Shown piece by piece: positions 1 to 9,083 of a stretch of 64,000 nt of DNA. Source of the stretch: Cryobacterium sp. M96 (GTDB lineage Bacteria; Actinomycetota; Actinomycetes; Actinomycetales; Microbacteriaceae); assembly GCF_002929845.1 (NCBI RefSeq), contig NZ_PJJS01000052.1:124001-188000 (forward strand). The letters are read 5' to 3'. The number at the start of each line of letters is the position of its first letter. Within the stretch, counting starts at the first letter, position 1. The notes beneath the pieces were generated by a model. It made no database searches. It was not told the DNA's origin and saw nothing but the letters and a program-made list of their open reading frames with translations. Both the position numbers and the translations under genes were made by a program.

Positions 1-1
1 G

Positions 2-517
2 GAGTCCGAACGGTGGTTGGCCGCGCTGGAGAACCTCGACGGCGCGGCCGCCCGCTTCGCAGCCGCACTGAAAGCCGATGAGGGTCTCCTCGTCACGGCC
101 GACCACGGAATCATCGACGTCCCGATGACCAGACACGTGCTCTTCGACACGGTCCCCGAACTCATCGGCGGCGTCCGCCACATCGGCGGGGATCCCCGGT
201 GCCTGCACCTCTACCTCGAACCCGAACTCGGTTCCGACTCAGGCGCGGCCCTCGCCGATACGTGGCGCGGTATTGAAGGCCACCGCGCCTGGGTCTTCAG
301 CCGCGCGGAAGCAGTCGAGTCCGGGCTGTTCGGCGATGTTGCACCCGAGGTTTTGCCTCGCATCGGCGACGTGATCGTGGCCGCGCGCAAGCTCATCGCC
401 TACTACGACTCCCGCGAGCCGAATCAGTCCGCACGTTCGATGATCGGTCAGCACGGATCGCTGACGGACGAGGAACTCCGCGTGCCCTTGATCAGGTCGG
501 GGACCTTCTCCGCCTGA
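2..517 (+). CDS. alkaline phosphatase / nucleotide pyrophosphatase family protein, C-terminal part
   Basis: This is the 3' part of a gene that begins before the window; the frame is open from base 2. The visible ~171 residues carry LVTADHGIIDVP, the metal-binding Asp-His-Gly motif near the C-terminus of type I phosphodiesterase/nucleotide pyrophosphatase (alkaline phosphatase superfamily) proteins. It is followed by the conserved basic and acidic tail seen in actinobacterial members, ending in a MIGQHGSLT stretch. The family hydrolyses phosphodiester or phosphomonoester bonds using two metal ions. The substrate cannot be told from this fragment. The following gene is convergent, with only 20 bases between the two stops. 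Confidence 0.8.
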   Translation, partial: ESERWLAALENLDGAAARFAAALKADEGLLVTADHGIIDVPMTRHVLFDTVPELIGGVRHIGGDPRCLHLYLEPELGSDSGAALADTWRGIEGHRAWVFSRAEAVESGLFGDVAPEVLPRIGDVIVAARKLIAYYDSREPNQSARSMIGQHGSLTDEELRVPLIRSGTFSA

Positions 518-537
518 GCGCGTGAGAAGTTCCGGCG

Positions 538-1149
538 TCAGGCGGGGTAGCGGCCGCGCTTGACCTGTGGTTTCGGCAGGCGAAGCACACGCAGTTGCAG
601 TGCACGCATCGCTGCGTACCAGCGCACACGCTCGGCTTTCTCAGCGCCGAACTTGGCATTGAGCTTGCGCGTGACGATAAAGCCCAGGATGACGGAGTCG
701 ACAACGGCGACGATGACGAAGGCCCACAGGCCCAGGATTCCGTACGTCTGCACGGCCGCGTCGGGGAATACGCTGAGCAGGATGACCAGAAACATCACCG
801 GAATCATGAATTCGCCCACGTTGAAGCGGGCGTCGACAAAGTCGCGCACGAAGCGCTTCTGCACACCGCGGTCGCGCACGGGGAGGAACTTCTCATCTCC
901 GGCAGCCATACCCACCCGGGCACGCTCGCGAGCCTCGGCGGCCTTGCCTCTGGCCTGCTTGGCCGCGAGCTTGCGGTCATCTGGAACAAGCGGGCGCCGA
1001 TTCAGAGCCTCTTGCTGCTTGCGGCTGGGCGTCGCCTGCCCTTTGCCGACAGGGTGGGTGGCCGCGAGGCGAGACCTGGTCTCGTCCGGGGTCTCCATGG
1101 ATGGTTGTGCGTCTGGGTTCACAGGCTTAGCCACATCAGTTCCTTGCAA
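538..1149 (-). CDS. DUF3043 domain-containing membrane protein
   Basis: This 203-residue protein has a long charged N-terminal half rich in Lys, Arg and Ala (about residues 1-95). Two hydrophobic segments follow (about residues 113-133, FMIPVMFLVILLSVF, and 137-160, LGLWAFVIVAVVDSVILGFIV), then a basic C-terminal tail ending GRYPA. This layout, including the PLVPDDRK and VRDFVDARFNVGEF stretches, matches the actinobacterial DUF3043 family, whose function is not known. It is probably an inner membrane protein with cytosolic ends. It is divergently transcribed from the M20 dipeptidase that starts 22 bases away, so the two promoters must overlap. Confidence 0.85.
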   Translation of the reverse strand: MQGTDVAKPVNPDAQPSMETPDETRSRLAATHPVGKGQATPSRKQQEALNRRPLVPDDRKLAAKQARGKAAEARERARVGMAAGDEKFLPVRDRGVQKRFVRDFVDARFNVGEFMIPVMFLVILLSVFPDAAVQTYGILGLWAFVIVAVVDSVILGFIVTRKLNAKFGAEKAERVRWYAAMRALQLRVLRLPKPQVKRGRYPA

Positions 1150-1171
1150 TTGGTTGCCTTAAGATTACCTG

Positions 1172-2593
1172 ATGACCGATATTCAAGAAACAGCGCCCCC
1201 GGCAATCTCACCGGCCGCCCCGGCTCTTCGTGCGGCAGTCGAACGCGGCCTTCCCACGACCATTGCCGACCTGTGCTCCCTGGTGCGGATTCCCTCCGTC
1301 TCCTGGGATGCCTTCGACGCACTTCAGGTGGCCACCAGCGCGGATGCCGTCGCGGTCCTGGTCCGCGACCTCGGGGTGTTCGAATCGGTCGAGATCAAGC
1401 GAGCCGGGATCCCGGGCGGTGCCGAACTCGGCCATCCGGCCGTTTTGGCCACGCGCGCGGCACGCAACGGGCGCCCGACGGTTCTGCTCTATGCGCACCA
1501 CGATGTGCAACCCCCCGGCCAGGATGCGGACTGGGACTCCAACCCGTTCGAACCGACCGTGCGTGGCGACCGCCTCTACGGACGCGGTGCGGCGGACGAC
1601 AAGGCGGGAGTCATGGCCCACATCGCGTCGATCCGAGCTCTCGTGGAAGCAGAAGGACCCGATTTCGACCTCGGCCTGGCGCTCTTCATCGAAGGCGAGG
1701 AAGAGTTCGGCAGCCGGTCCTTCACCACCTTCCTGGAGGAGAACCGGGAGTCCCTGCGCGCGGACGCCATCGTCGTCGCAGATTCGAACAATTGGGACAT
1801 CAACACCCCCGCACTGACCACGGCGCTGCGCGGCAATGTCACGTTCCGACTGACGGTACGCACCCTTGACCACGCGTCGCACTCGGGCATGTTCGGGGGA
1901 GCGGTTCCCGACGCAATGATGGCCGTCGTTCGTCTGCTCGACAGCCTGTACGCCGACGACGGCGCCGTCGCGGTCCGCGGGCTGACGAGCATCGATGTTC
2001 CGACTCCGGACTACTCGGTGGAGCAGCTCCGCCTGGAAACCGGGCTCACCGACGGCGTCGGCCCGATCGGTCACGGCTCGGTGCTCAGCCGGATCTGGTC
2101 CCAGCCGGCCATCACAATCACCGGGATCGACGCGCCGTCCGTGGCCAACGCGTCGAACACGCTCACCCCGGCCGTCACCGTTCGCCTAAGCACCCGGATC
2201 GCTCCCGGTCAGTCGGCGGACGAAGCGTTCCGTGCGCTCGAGGCGCATCTGCACGCCAAGGCTCCATTCGGCGCCCGAATCGACATCGATGACGTCGACA
2301 CGGGGGAGGCCTTCCTGGTCGACACGGGCGGCTGGGCCGTCGCTGAGATGCGGAGCGCCATGGCCGAAGCCTGGGGCGAAAGCCCGGTGGACATCGGCGT
2401 CGGCGGGTCCATCCCCTTCATCGCCGACCTGGTGCGGGTGTTTCCGGATGCTCAGATCTTGGTCACCGGGGTCGAGGACCCGGATTCCAGGGCGCACAGC
2501 CCCAACGAATCTCTGCATCTCGGAGTGTTCAAGCGGGCCATCCTCAGTGAGGCCTTCCTACTCGGCCGTCTGAATCAGCGCACCGGGAGCTGA
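1172..2593 (+). CDS. M20 family dipeptidase
   Basis: A 473-residue cytosolic metallopeptidase of the M20 family. The zinc-site motifs appear in order: YAHHDVQPPG near residue 107 (first metal His and the following Asp), GRGAADDKAG near 136 (bridging Asp), EGEEEFGS near 174 (catalytic Glu-Glu) and VVADSNNWD near 201 (metal Asp). The C-terminal lobe carries GGSIPF near 411 and a late His in RAHSPNESLHLG. Length and motif spacing match dipeptidases of the CNDP/DapE-like type, which release amino acids from dipeptides. The exact peptide preference is not visible. The ATG start fits a divergent arrangement with the DUF3043 gene. Confidence 0.9.
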   Translation: MTDIQETAPPAISPAAPALRAAVERGLPTTIADLCSLVRIPSVSWDAFDALQVATSADAVAVLVRDLGVFESVEIKRAGIPGGAELGHPAVLATRAARNGRPTVLLYAHHDVQPPGQDADWDSNPFEPTVRGDRLYGRGAADDKAGVMAHIASIRALVEAEGPDFDLGLALFIEGEEEFGSRSFTTFLEENRESLRADAIVVADSNNWDINTPALTTALRGNVTFRLTVRTLDHASHSGMFGGAVPDAMMAVVRLLDSLYADDGAVAVRGLTSIDVPTPDYSVEQLRLETGLTDGVGPIGHGSVLSRIWSQPAITITGIDAPSVANASNTLTPAVTVRLSTRIAPGQSADEAFRALEAHLHAKAPFGARIDIDDVDTGEAFLVDTGGWAVAEMRSAMAEAWGESPVDIGVGGSIPFIADLVRVFPDAQILVTGVEDPDSRAHSPNESLHLGVFKRAILSEAFLLGRLNQRTGS

Positions 2594-2730
2594 CCCGACC
2601 GAGAGCGCAGAAATCCGGGAATGCAGAGGGTGTATTCCCGGTTGTGGTCGGTACAATCTTCGTGGCCACCACCGGACATCCAGCCGCCGCGAAAAACCGT
2701 GTGAAAACGACTCGAACACTGAGGAGCACC

Positions 2731-3087
2731 ATGACCGACACAGTCGTCGCCAGCACAGCCGCCCATGGCGTTGGCCTGAGCGCCACCGCCGCTGACAAGG
2801 TACGCACCCTGCTCGCCCAGGAAGGCCGCGAGGACCTTCGCCTGCGCGTTGCCGTTCAACCCGGCGGCTGCTCCGGCCTCATCTACCAGCTCTACTTCGA
2901 CGAGAGGCTACTCGACGGTGACGCTCTCGTCGACTTCGATGGGGTAGAGATCGTCGTTGACAAAATGAGTGTCCCCTACCTGGACGGGGCATCCATCGAC
3001 TTCGAGGACACCATCCAAAAGCAGGGGTTCACGATCGACAATCCGAACGCCGGCGGAAGCTGCGCATGTGGAGATTCCTTCAGCTGA
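2731..3087 (+). CDS. erpA: iron-sulfur cluster insertion protein ErpA / HesB-IscA family
   Basis: This 118-residue A-type carrier delivers Fe-S clusters to target enzymes. The three cluster-ligand cysteines are present: one in QPGGCSGLIY and two in the C-terminal SCACGDSFS. I place the start at MTDTVVAS because GAGGAG lies 4-9 bases upstream of that ATG; the frame is open further upstream but without similarity. It sits upstream of ctaC on the same strand, separated by about 180 bases, so it may have its own promoter. The downstream oxidase uses heme and copper rather than Fe-S, but the Rieske protein at 9080-10153 would be a plausible client. Confidence 0.92.
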   Translation: MTDTVVASTAAHGVGLSATAADKVRTLLAQEGREDLRLRVAVQPGGCSGLIYQLYFDERLLDGDALVDFDGVEIVVDKMSVPYLDGASIDFEDTIQKQGFTIDNPNAGGSCACGDSFS

Positions 3088-3265
3088 CCCACCGGCGCCA
3101 GACAAAGCGCGACGGGCTCGTATCACCGCAAATACTATGACTGGCGGCGAATTCGTTATCTCGGAGGCCGGTTCTTGCACAACGGAACGTGCCACCCGCA
3201 GTAGGCTGGAAGTCTATAGAAGCACTTCCAGTCAAGTGTCGTCGAGTCTCACCGAAAGGTTACTG

Positions 3266-4153
3266 GTGCGCAAAAACCATCGTCTCCGATGGGCTGCAAT
3301 TCCGATCGCAGCGTCGTTGGCCCTCGTTCTCGCAGGTTGCTCGCAAGCCCAGCTTCATGGCTACCTCCCCGGCTTCATCGAGGGTGAGCCGGCGGTAACC
3401 AACCAGACGGAGCGCATCTCCGGGCTGTGGACCACGTCGTGGATCGTTCTGATGATTGTGGGGCTCATCACCTGGGGGCTCATCATCTGGGCCGTCGTTG
3501 TCTACCGCCGCCGCAAGGGTCAGACCGGCCTTCCGGTGCAGCTTCGTTACAACATGCCGATCGAGATTTTCTACACGGTCGTTCCCCTTATTCTCGTGGT
3601 CGGCTTCTTCGCCTTCACCGCGCGGGACCAGGCAGAGATCGAGGCTCGTTTCGATGAGCCGGAGGTCAAAATCCAGGTCATCGGCAAGCAGTGGGCTTGG
3701 GACTTCAACTACGTCAACGAAGACGTCTACAGTGCCGGCATCCAGGGCCAGCCCGACGTCGACGGCCCCGCCGGTTCGCTGGTTCAGTCTGAGATCCCCA
3801 CGCTCGTCCTGCCGGTCGGCCAGAAGGTTGAACTGGCGCTCGACGCCCGCGACGTCATCCACTCATTCTGGGTCGTTGACTTCCTGTACAAAAAAGACAT
3901 GATCCCCGGCAAGACCAACTACATGTCGATCATCCCGGAGCGCATCGGCACCTATGACGGAAAGTGTGCCGAACTGTGCGGCGAGAATCACTCGCTGATG
4001 CTCTTCACGGTCGAGGTCGTGTCCGAGGCAGACTACGAGTCGTACATCGACTCCCTGCGTGCTGCAGGCAACGACGGCCAGCTCGGCCTCGATTACGCAC
4101 GCAACCAAAATCTGCCAGGAACGACAGCACCAACCGAGCAGGAGGGCAACTAG
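3266..4153 (+). CDS. ctaC: cytochrome c oxidase subunit II (aa3-type)
   Basis: Subunit II of the terminal oxidase, which accepts electrons from cytochrome cc and passes them through CuA to subunit I. The 295-residue product has a lipoprotein-type signal (LVLAGCS), two membrane segments (IVLMIVGLITWGLIIWAVVVY and FYTVVPLILVVGFFAF) and a periplasmic cupredoxin domain with WAWDFNY, the His of DVIHSFW, and the CuA motif CAELCGENH. The start is GTG at 3266, with GAAAGG six bases upstream; in-frame codons further upstream give no plausible signal peptide. It is the first gene of ctaCDF, with three bases between its stop and ctaD. Confidence 0.95.
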   Translation: MRKNHRLRWAAIPIAASLALVLAGCSQAQLHGYLPGFIEGEPAVTNQTERISGLWTTSWIVLMIVGLITWGLIIWAVVVYRRRKGQTGLPVQLRYNMPIEIFYTVVPLILVVGFFAFTARDQAEIEARFDEPEVKIQVIGKQWAWDFNYVNEDVYSAGIQGQPDVDGPAGSLVQSEIPTLVLPVGQKVELALDARDVIHSFWVVDFLYKKDMIPGKTNYMSIIPERIGTYDGKCAELCGENHSLMLFTVEVVSEADYESYIDSLRAAGNDGQLGLDYARNQNLPGTTAPTEQEGN

Positions 4154-4156
4154 TCC

Positions 4157-5899
4157 ATGACTACTACTACCACTACGGCACCTTCCGCGCCGGCAGCCCC
4201 CACTGCCCCGCGTCGGCCCACCGGTGTCGAGCGCAAGGGCAACGTCATCGTCCGGTGGATCACCTCCACTGACCACAAAGTCATCGGGTACATGTACCTG
4301 ATCACGTCGTTCGTCTACTTCTGTCTTGCCGGTGTCATGGCACTGGTTATCCGCGCACAGCTTTTCGCCCCCGGCCTCGAGGTCGTCCAGACGAAGGAGC
4401 AGTACAACCAGCTCTTCACAATGCACGGCACGATCATGCTGCTGATGTTCGCTACGCCGTTGTTCTTCGGGTTCGCCAACTCCCTCATGCCGCTGCAGAT
4501 CGGCGCCCCCGACGTGGCCTTCCCCCGGTTGAACGCCTTTTCCTTCTGGGCCTTCTTCTTCGGCAGTCTCGTCGCCGTCGGTGGATTCCTCACTCCGCAG
4601 GGTGCCGCATCCTTCGGCTGGTTCGCCTATCAGCCTCTGGCCAGTACGACGTTCTCCCCAGGCGTCGGTGGCAACCTGTGGATGGTCGGGCTCGGGCTGA
4701 GCGGCTTCGGCACCATTCTCGGCGCCGTGAACTTCATCACCACGGTAATCACGATGCGCGCCCCCGGAATGACCATGTTCCGGATGCCGATCTTCACGTG
4801 GAACACCATGGTCACGTCGATCCTCATCCTGATGGCCTTCCCCGTTCTCGCCGCAGCCCTTCTGGCCGCCGCGTCCGACCGCATTTTCCTCTCGCACATC
4901 TACGATCCGGCCAACGGTGGAGCCATCCTGTGGCAGCACCTGTTCTGGTTCTTCGGTCACCCTGAGGTGTACATCATCGCGCTGCCGTTCTTCGGCATCG
5001 TTTCGGAAGTCTTCCCGGTCTTCAGCCGCAAGCCGATCTTTGGATACAAGACCCTCATCTACGCGACCATCTCCATCGCGGCGCTGTCCGTGGCGGTCTG
5101 GGCGCACCACATGTACGTCACCGGCTCTGTCCTGCTGCCGTTCTTCTCCCTGATGACCATGCTGATCGCCGTTCCGACCGGGGTGAAGATCTTCAACTGG
5201 ATCGGCACCATGTGGCGTGGCTCGCTGACCTTCGAAACGCCCATGTTGTGGGCCCTCGGCTTCCTGGTCACCTTCACCTTCGGTGGCCTCACCGGCGTCA
5301 TCCTTGCCTCGCCGCCGCTCGACTTCCACGTCTCGGACACCTATTTCGTCGTCGCGCACTTCCACTACGTCATCTTTGGAACCGTGGTATTCGCGATGTT
5401 CAGCGGGTTCTACTTCTGGTGGCCGAAGTGGACCGGCAAGATGCTCAATGAGAGCCTCGGCAAGTGGCACTTCTGGTTCCTCTTCATCGGTTTCCACACC
5501 ACCTTCCTGGTGCAGCACTGGCTGGGCGTCGTCGGCATGCCGCGTCGGTACGCGTCGTACCTGCCCGAAGACGGCTTCACCTGGATGAACCAGTTGTCCA
5601 CGGTCGGTTCGGTCATTCTCGCGATCTCGATGATCCCGTTCTTCCTGAACGTCTATATCACCGCCCGTAAGGCACCGCAGGTCACCGTGAACGACCCGTG
5701 GGGCCACGGCGGCTCGCTCGAGTGGGCTACCTCCTGCCCGCCGCCGCGCCACAACTTCACCTCCATCCCGCGCATCCGGTCCGAGCGCCCCGCGTTTGAC
5801 CTGAACCACCCGGAGGCGCCCATGACAGTCGGAATCGGGCCGGCGAAGGACGCCCCGGATGCCCCCACGTACGACGTAGCGTCGAAAAGGACGAAGTAA
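4157..5899 (+). CDS. ctaD: cytochrome c oxidase subunit I (aa3-type)
   Basis: The catalytic heme-copper subunit, 580 residues with about twelve membrane helices. Conserved signatures are visible: [14 protein letters not shown] (CuB His and the cross-linked Tyr), WAHHMYVTG (two CuB His) and [15 protein letters not shown] (heme a3 and heme a ligands). A low-complexity Thr/Ala/Pro N-terminus of about 30 residues precedes the first helix, as is common in actinobacteria. It lies between ctaC and ctaF in one operon, and the ctaF ATG follows its stop codon with no gap. It should pair with QcrCAB encoded on the opposite strand to form the bcc-aa3 supercomplex. Confidence 0.97.
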   Translation: MTTTTTTAPSAPAAPTAPRRPTGVERKGNVIVRWITSTDHKVIGYMYLITSFVYFCLAGVMALVIRAQLFAPGLEVVQTKEQYNQLFTMHGTIMLLMFATPLFFGFANSLMPLQIGAPDVAFPRLNAFSFWAFFFGSLVAVGGFLTPQGAASFGWFAYQPLASTTFSPGVGGNLWMVGLGLSGFGTILGAVNFITTVITMRAPGMTMFRMPIFTWNTMVTSILILMAFPVLAAALLAAASDRIFLSHIYDPANGGAILWQHLFWFFGHPEVYIIALPFFGIVSEVFPVFSRKPIFGYKTLIYATISIAALSVAVWAHHMYVTGSVLLPFFSLMTMLIAVPTGVKIFNWIGTMWRGSLTFETPMLWALGFLVTFTFGGLTGVILASPPLDFHVSDTYFVVAHFHYVIFGTVVFAMFSGFYFWWPKWTGKMLNESLGKWHFWFLFIGFHTTFLVQHWLGVVGMPRRYASYLPEDGFTWMNQLSTVGSVILAISMIPFFLNVYITARKAPQVTVNDPWGHGGSLEWATSCPPPRHNFTSIPRIRSERPAFDLNHPEAPMTVGIGPAKDAPDAPTYDVASKRTK

Positions 5900-6322
5900 A
5901 TGAGAGCCAACGTCAATCTCCTTTGGGTTCTGAGCGGGTTCTTCGTGGTGGTCACGACGGCCTATGTGGTCTGGGGTCTTCTTGACCCTAACCAGAACAA
6001 GATCGAGTGGGCGGGGACGTTCACACTCGGCCTGTGCGCGATCTTCTTCAGCTTCGTCGCGTTCTACCTGAGCCGGGTGCACAGTGCTCAGGGTGGCGAG
6101 CTTCCTGAAGATCGTCTTGACGCGAATATCGACGACGGCGACCCGGAGGTTGGTTTCTACAGCCCGTGGAGCTGGTGGCCCATCCTCTTGGCTGCCAGTG
6201 CTGCTCTGCTCTTCATGGGGCTGGCTGTCGGCGTGTGGATCTCGATCATCGCGTTGGGCATCGGGGTCATCTGCCTCGTCGGCTGGGTATACGAGTACTA
6301 TCGGGGCAATTTCGCTCGCTGA
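5900..6322 (+). CDS. ctaF: cytochrome c oxidase subunit IV, actinobacterial type
   Basis: A 140-residue membrane protein with four hydrophobic segments (for example LLWVLSGFFVVVTTAYVVWG near the N-terminus and LLAASAALLFMGLAVGVWI later) and the PEVGFYSPWSWWP motif between helices two and three. This is the small subunit IV specific to actinobacterial aa3 oxidases. Its ATG directly abuts the ctaD stop, so translation is probably coupled. A long stem-loop follows 30 bases after its stop, consistent with the end of the ctaCDF transcript. Confidence 0.93.
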   Translation: MRANVNLLWVLSGFFVVVTTAYVVWGLLDPNQNKIEWAGTFTLGLCAIFFSFVAFYLSRVHSAQGGELPEDRLDANIDDGDPEVGFYSPWSWWPILLAASAALLFMGLAVGVWISIIALGIGVICLVGWVYEYYRGNFAR

Positions 6323-6353
6323 TCCGAACCGAATACGTGCTTCGGGCACAAGC

Positions 6354-6387
6354 GGCGGCGTCCAGAACCCAGGTTCTGGGCGCCGCC
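6354..6387 (+). terminator. strong stem-loop after ctaF
   Basis: GGCGGCG, one wobble pair and CCAGAACC pair with GGTTCTGG and CGCCGCC to give a stem of about 16 bp with almost no loop. Outer ACA/TGT pairing can extend it. There is no run of T, so it may act as an RNA end or as a bidirectional terminator between the convergent ctaF and rRNA methyltransferase genes. Confidence 0.6.
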
Positions 6388-6485
6388 TGTGTTCATGCCC
6401 GGCACATCGCTTCGGAGTGACACGTTCGGGCAATTTCCCAGGTCCACGCAGCCTGATCCACAGTTCCCGCCCGCACGGCCTCGAA

Positions 6486-6566
6486 CGAATTCGACGGAGA
6501 TTCTCCGGTATACGCGTCTTTCCGGCCCGTCGAGGTGCGATTCTGACAGAATCTCCGTCGAATTCG
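6486..6566. repeat. dispersed 81-nt palindromic element, copy A
   Basis: The left arm CGAATTCGACGGAGATTCT (6486-6504) and its perfect reverse complement (6548-6566) flank 43 bases. The same arms with the same 43-base spacing recur at 47929-48009 and 58862-58942. This copy lies between the convergent 3' ends of ctaF and the rRNA methyltransferase gene. No coding frame in it is credible. Confidence 0.85.
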
Positions 6567-6602
6567 CTCAGGTCGTGGGACGCTACGCGTGGCTGCCGGG
6601 CT

Positions 6603-7433
6603 TCAGATCGTGATGCGACGGTAGCCGAGTAACTCGAAGGACGCCGTGACGGTCTGCACGCCGCTGAGATGGACCGTCAGCGCGTCGAAATCCGTGTGGT
6701 GAGCTGACGGACCCATCCCGATCAGAGCGGATGTCTGGGCCGGGTTGAGGCGCAGCGAAGACGACAACTCGTCCCGTGTTTCCAGTTCGAAGGCGGGGGA
6801 CAGCGCCTCGGACAGGTGCTCGCCTTTGTTCGCGGGCACGTCCAACGCCAGACCGGACGCCCTGAGCTCCTGCAGGTGGGACGCGTGCGGCACGACGACG
6901 ACGAGCAGACCGTCTTCGCGCAGGACCCGGTGAAATTCAGACGGGTTCCGGGGAGCGAATACGTTAAGGAGTACATCTGCTGATGCGTCCCGCACCGGCA
7001 GCGGGGACCAGACATCCGCCACGAGCCCGTCGATGTTGTCCCGGCCGCTCACTGTGCGCCCGACCGCCACGGGGGAAAGGTCTATTCCCAGGGCGCGCGC
7101 ATCTGGACAGAGCGCGAAAACCCCCTGCAAGTAGTATCCGGTTCCACAGCCGATGTCCATGACCCGGGAGGGGTTCTCAGCCGCCACCCTCTCAGCAAGG
7201 CGGCTGCGCAGCGGCTCGTACCAGCCGGTCTCGAGGAAAAGTGCTCTCGCGTCGACCATCGCGACGCTATCGCCGATCAGCCGGCGCGAACCGCCTGCCA
7301 GTGACACGTATCCGCGCTTGTTCACGTCGAAGGAGTGACCGGCCCCGCAGCGCAGCGTCAGCGGCTCGGCGGGGGAAAGCGGAAGAAAACAGTTCGGGCA
7401 CCGAAGCCACTCCGACAGGGTCTGGAGGGACAT
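6603..7433 (-). CDS. putative 23S rRNA (guanine-N1)-methyltransferase, RlmA family
   Basis: This 276-residue protein starts with a zinc-binding module, CPNC at about residues 12-15 and the Cys/His of LRCGAGHSF, followed by KRGYVSLAGG. This is the N-terminal signature of RlmA(I)/RlmA(II)/TlrB enzymes that methylate G745 or G748 of 23S rRNA. A class I methyltransferase fold follows, with VMDIGCGTGYYL as the S-adenosylmethionine motif I and LLNVFAPRNPSEFHRVL further on. Which guanine is modified cannot be read from sequence alone. It lies 30 bases downstream of qcrB on the same strand and could be co-transcribed with it. Confidence 0.85.
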   Translation of the reverse strand: MSLQTLSEWLRCPNCFLPLSPAEPLTLRCGAGHSFDVNKRGYVSLAGGSRRLIGDSVAMVDARALFLETGWYEPLRSRLAERVAAENPSRVMDIGCGTGYYLQGVFALCPDARALGIDLSPVAVGRTVSGRDNIDGLVADVWSPLPVRDASADVLLNVFAPRNPSEFHRVLREDGLLVVVVPHASHLQELRASGLALDVPANKGEHLSEALSPAFELETRDELSSSLRLNPAQTSALIGMGPSAHHTDFDALTVHLSGVQTVTASFELLGYRRITI

Positions 7434-7463
7434 CGATGCCCGTTCTGTGTTCGCGGCCGGAGC

Positions 7464-9083
7464 CTAGTGGTGGTGGTCGTGCGTCCGTACGAGTTCAGTG
7501 GTCGATACCGGTTCGATCCGGTCCTCGAAGAACCAGCGGGACAGTCCGGCACGAGCCTTTTGGCCCACCGTGATTTTGCCCTTGGCGTTCGGGCGGATCA
7601 TGAGCGGCTTATAGTCGTTGTAGCTGACCAGCTTCCAGCGCTCGTATTCATCAACGGGCTGGTGAACCTCGATGTACTCGCCACCGGGTAGACGCACGAT
7701 ACGCCCGGACTCGTAACCGTGCAGAACGATCTCACGGTCCTTTTTCTGCAAAGCCAGGCAGATACGTTTCGTCACGAAGAAGGCGATGAAGGGCCCCACA
7801 ATCACCAGGAACTGCATGGTGTGGATCACGCCTTCCATCGTCACCTTGAAGTGCGTTGCGATGATGTCCGAGGAGGCCGTGGCCCACAGCGCCGCGTAGA
7901 ACGTGACTCCGGCGGCACCGATCGCGGTGCGTGTCGGGGCGTTCCGGGGACGGTCGAGGATGTGGTGCTCACGCTTGTCTCCGGTGACCCACCCCTCGAT
8001 GAACGGGTAGATAAGCACGACCAGGATGAACAGGCCCAGCGAAACCAACGGGATCAGGATGTTGAAGGACCAGGTGCGATCCAGCCAGACCATCTCGAGT
8101 CCCGGCGGGATCAGGCGCAGGGCGCCGTCAGCGAAACCGATGTACCAGTCCGGCTGTGTTCCGGCCGAAACGGGGGAGGGATCGTAGGGACCGTAGTTCC
8201 AGATGGGGTTGATTGTAAACAGCGACGCCATCAGCATCACGATGCCGAAGACGATGAAGAAGAAGCCACCGGCCTTGGCCGCGTACACGGGAAGAACCGG
8301 GTAGCCGACTACATTCTGGTTGGTGCGTCCGGCACCGGGGTACTGCGTGTGCTTGTGTACGACGACGAAGAGCAGGTGCATCGCGATCAAAGCCACGATA
8401 ATGGCCGGCAGCAGCAGAATGTGGAGGGAGTACAAGCGTCCAACGATCGCCTCGCCCGGGAACTCTCCGCCAAAGAGGAGGAACGAAATCCAGGTTCCGA
8501 CCAGCGGGATGCCCTTGACCATTCCGTCGATGATACGCAAGCCGTTTCCGGAGAGCAGGTCGTCGGGGAGGGAGTACCCGGTGAATCCTTCGGCCATGGC
8601 CAGGATGAACAGAACAAACCCGATGACCCAGTTGAGCTCGCGCGGCTTGCGGAACGCACCGGTGAAGTAGATGCGGAGCATGTGCAAGCCGATTGCAGCC
8701 ACGAAGAGCAGTGCTGCCCAGTGGTGGACCTGGCGCATGAGGAGCCCGCCACGAATATCAAAGGAGATGTCCAGGGAGGATGCCATCGCGGCAGACATCT
8801 CCACACCCTTGAGTGGCATGTACGAACCGTCGTACTCCACCGGCGTCATCGAAGCGCTGAAGAAGAACGTGAGGAACGAACCGGACAACAGGATGATGAC
8901 GAAGCTGTAGAGGGCAACCTCACCGAGCAGGAAAGACCAGTGGTCGGGGAAGATCTTGCGACCCAGTTCCTTAACTGCGGTCGAAATGCTGGTGCGTTCG
9001 TCGATGTAGTTCGCGGCGGCCCCGGTGAGGCCACCGGACTTCTTTGTTTCGACCAAGTCAGTAGTCGTAGTTGTAGTGCTCAA
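7464..9083 (-). CDS. qcrB: cytochrome bc1 (bcc) complex cytochrome b subunit
   Basis: This 539-residue cytochrome b holds the two b-type hemes and both quinone sites of the actinobacterial bcc complex. The heme-ligand helices are visible: RQVHHWAALLFVAAIGLHMLR, and LLLPAIIVALIAMHLLFVVVHKH. The Qo-site motif appears as the Pro-Asp/Glu-Trp-type stretch TQPDWYIGF. A long C-terminal extension of about 120 residues after the last helix is typical of actinobacterial QcrB. The start overlaps the end of qcrA by four bases. The gene is the last of ctaE-qcrCAB. Confidence 0.96.
   Translation of the reverse strand: MSTTTTTTDLVETKKSGGLTGAAANYIDERTSISTAVKELGRKIFPDHWSFLLGEVALYSFVIILLSGSFLTFFFSASMTPVEYDGSYMPLKGVEMSAAMASSLDISFDIRGGLLMRQVHHWAALLFVAAIGLHMLRIYFTGAFRKPRELNWVIGFVLFILAMAEGFTGYSLPDDLLSGNGLRIIDGMVKGIPLVGTWISFLLFGGEFPGEAIVGRLYSLHILLLPAIIVALIAMHLLFVVVHKHTQYPGAGRTNQNVVGYPVLPVYAAKAGGFFFIVFGIVMLMASLFTINPIWNYGPYDPSPVSAGTQPDWYIGFADGALRLIPPGLEMVWLDRTWSFNILIPLVSLGLFILVVLIYPFIEGWVTGDKREHHILDRPRNAPTRTAIGAAGVTFYAALWATASSDIIATHFKVTMEGVIHTMQFLVIVGPFIAFFVTKRICLALQKKDREIVLHGYESGRIVRLPGGEYIEVHQPVDEYERWKLVSYNDYKPLMIRPNAKGKITVGQKARAGLSRWFFEDRIEPVSTTELVRTHDHHH

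Noticed and set aside
3863-6433. An 856-codon open frame on the minus strand opposite ctaC and ctaD
   Set aside because: The product is a charged, low-complexity string without family motifs. It is the antisense of strongly conserved oxidase genes and exists because of the high GC content.
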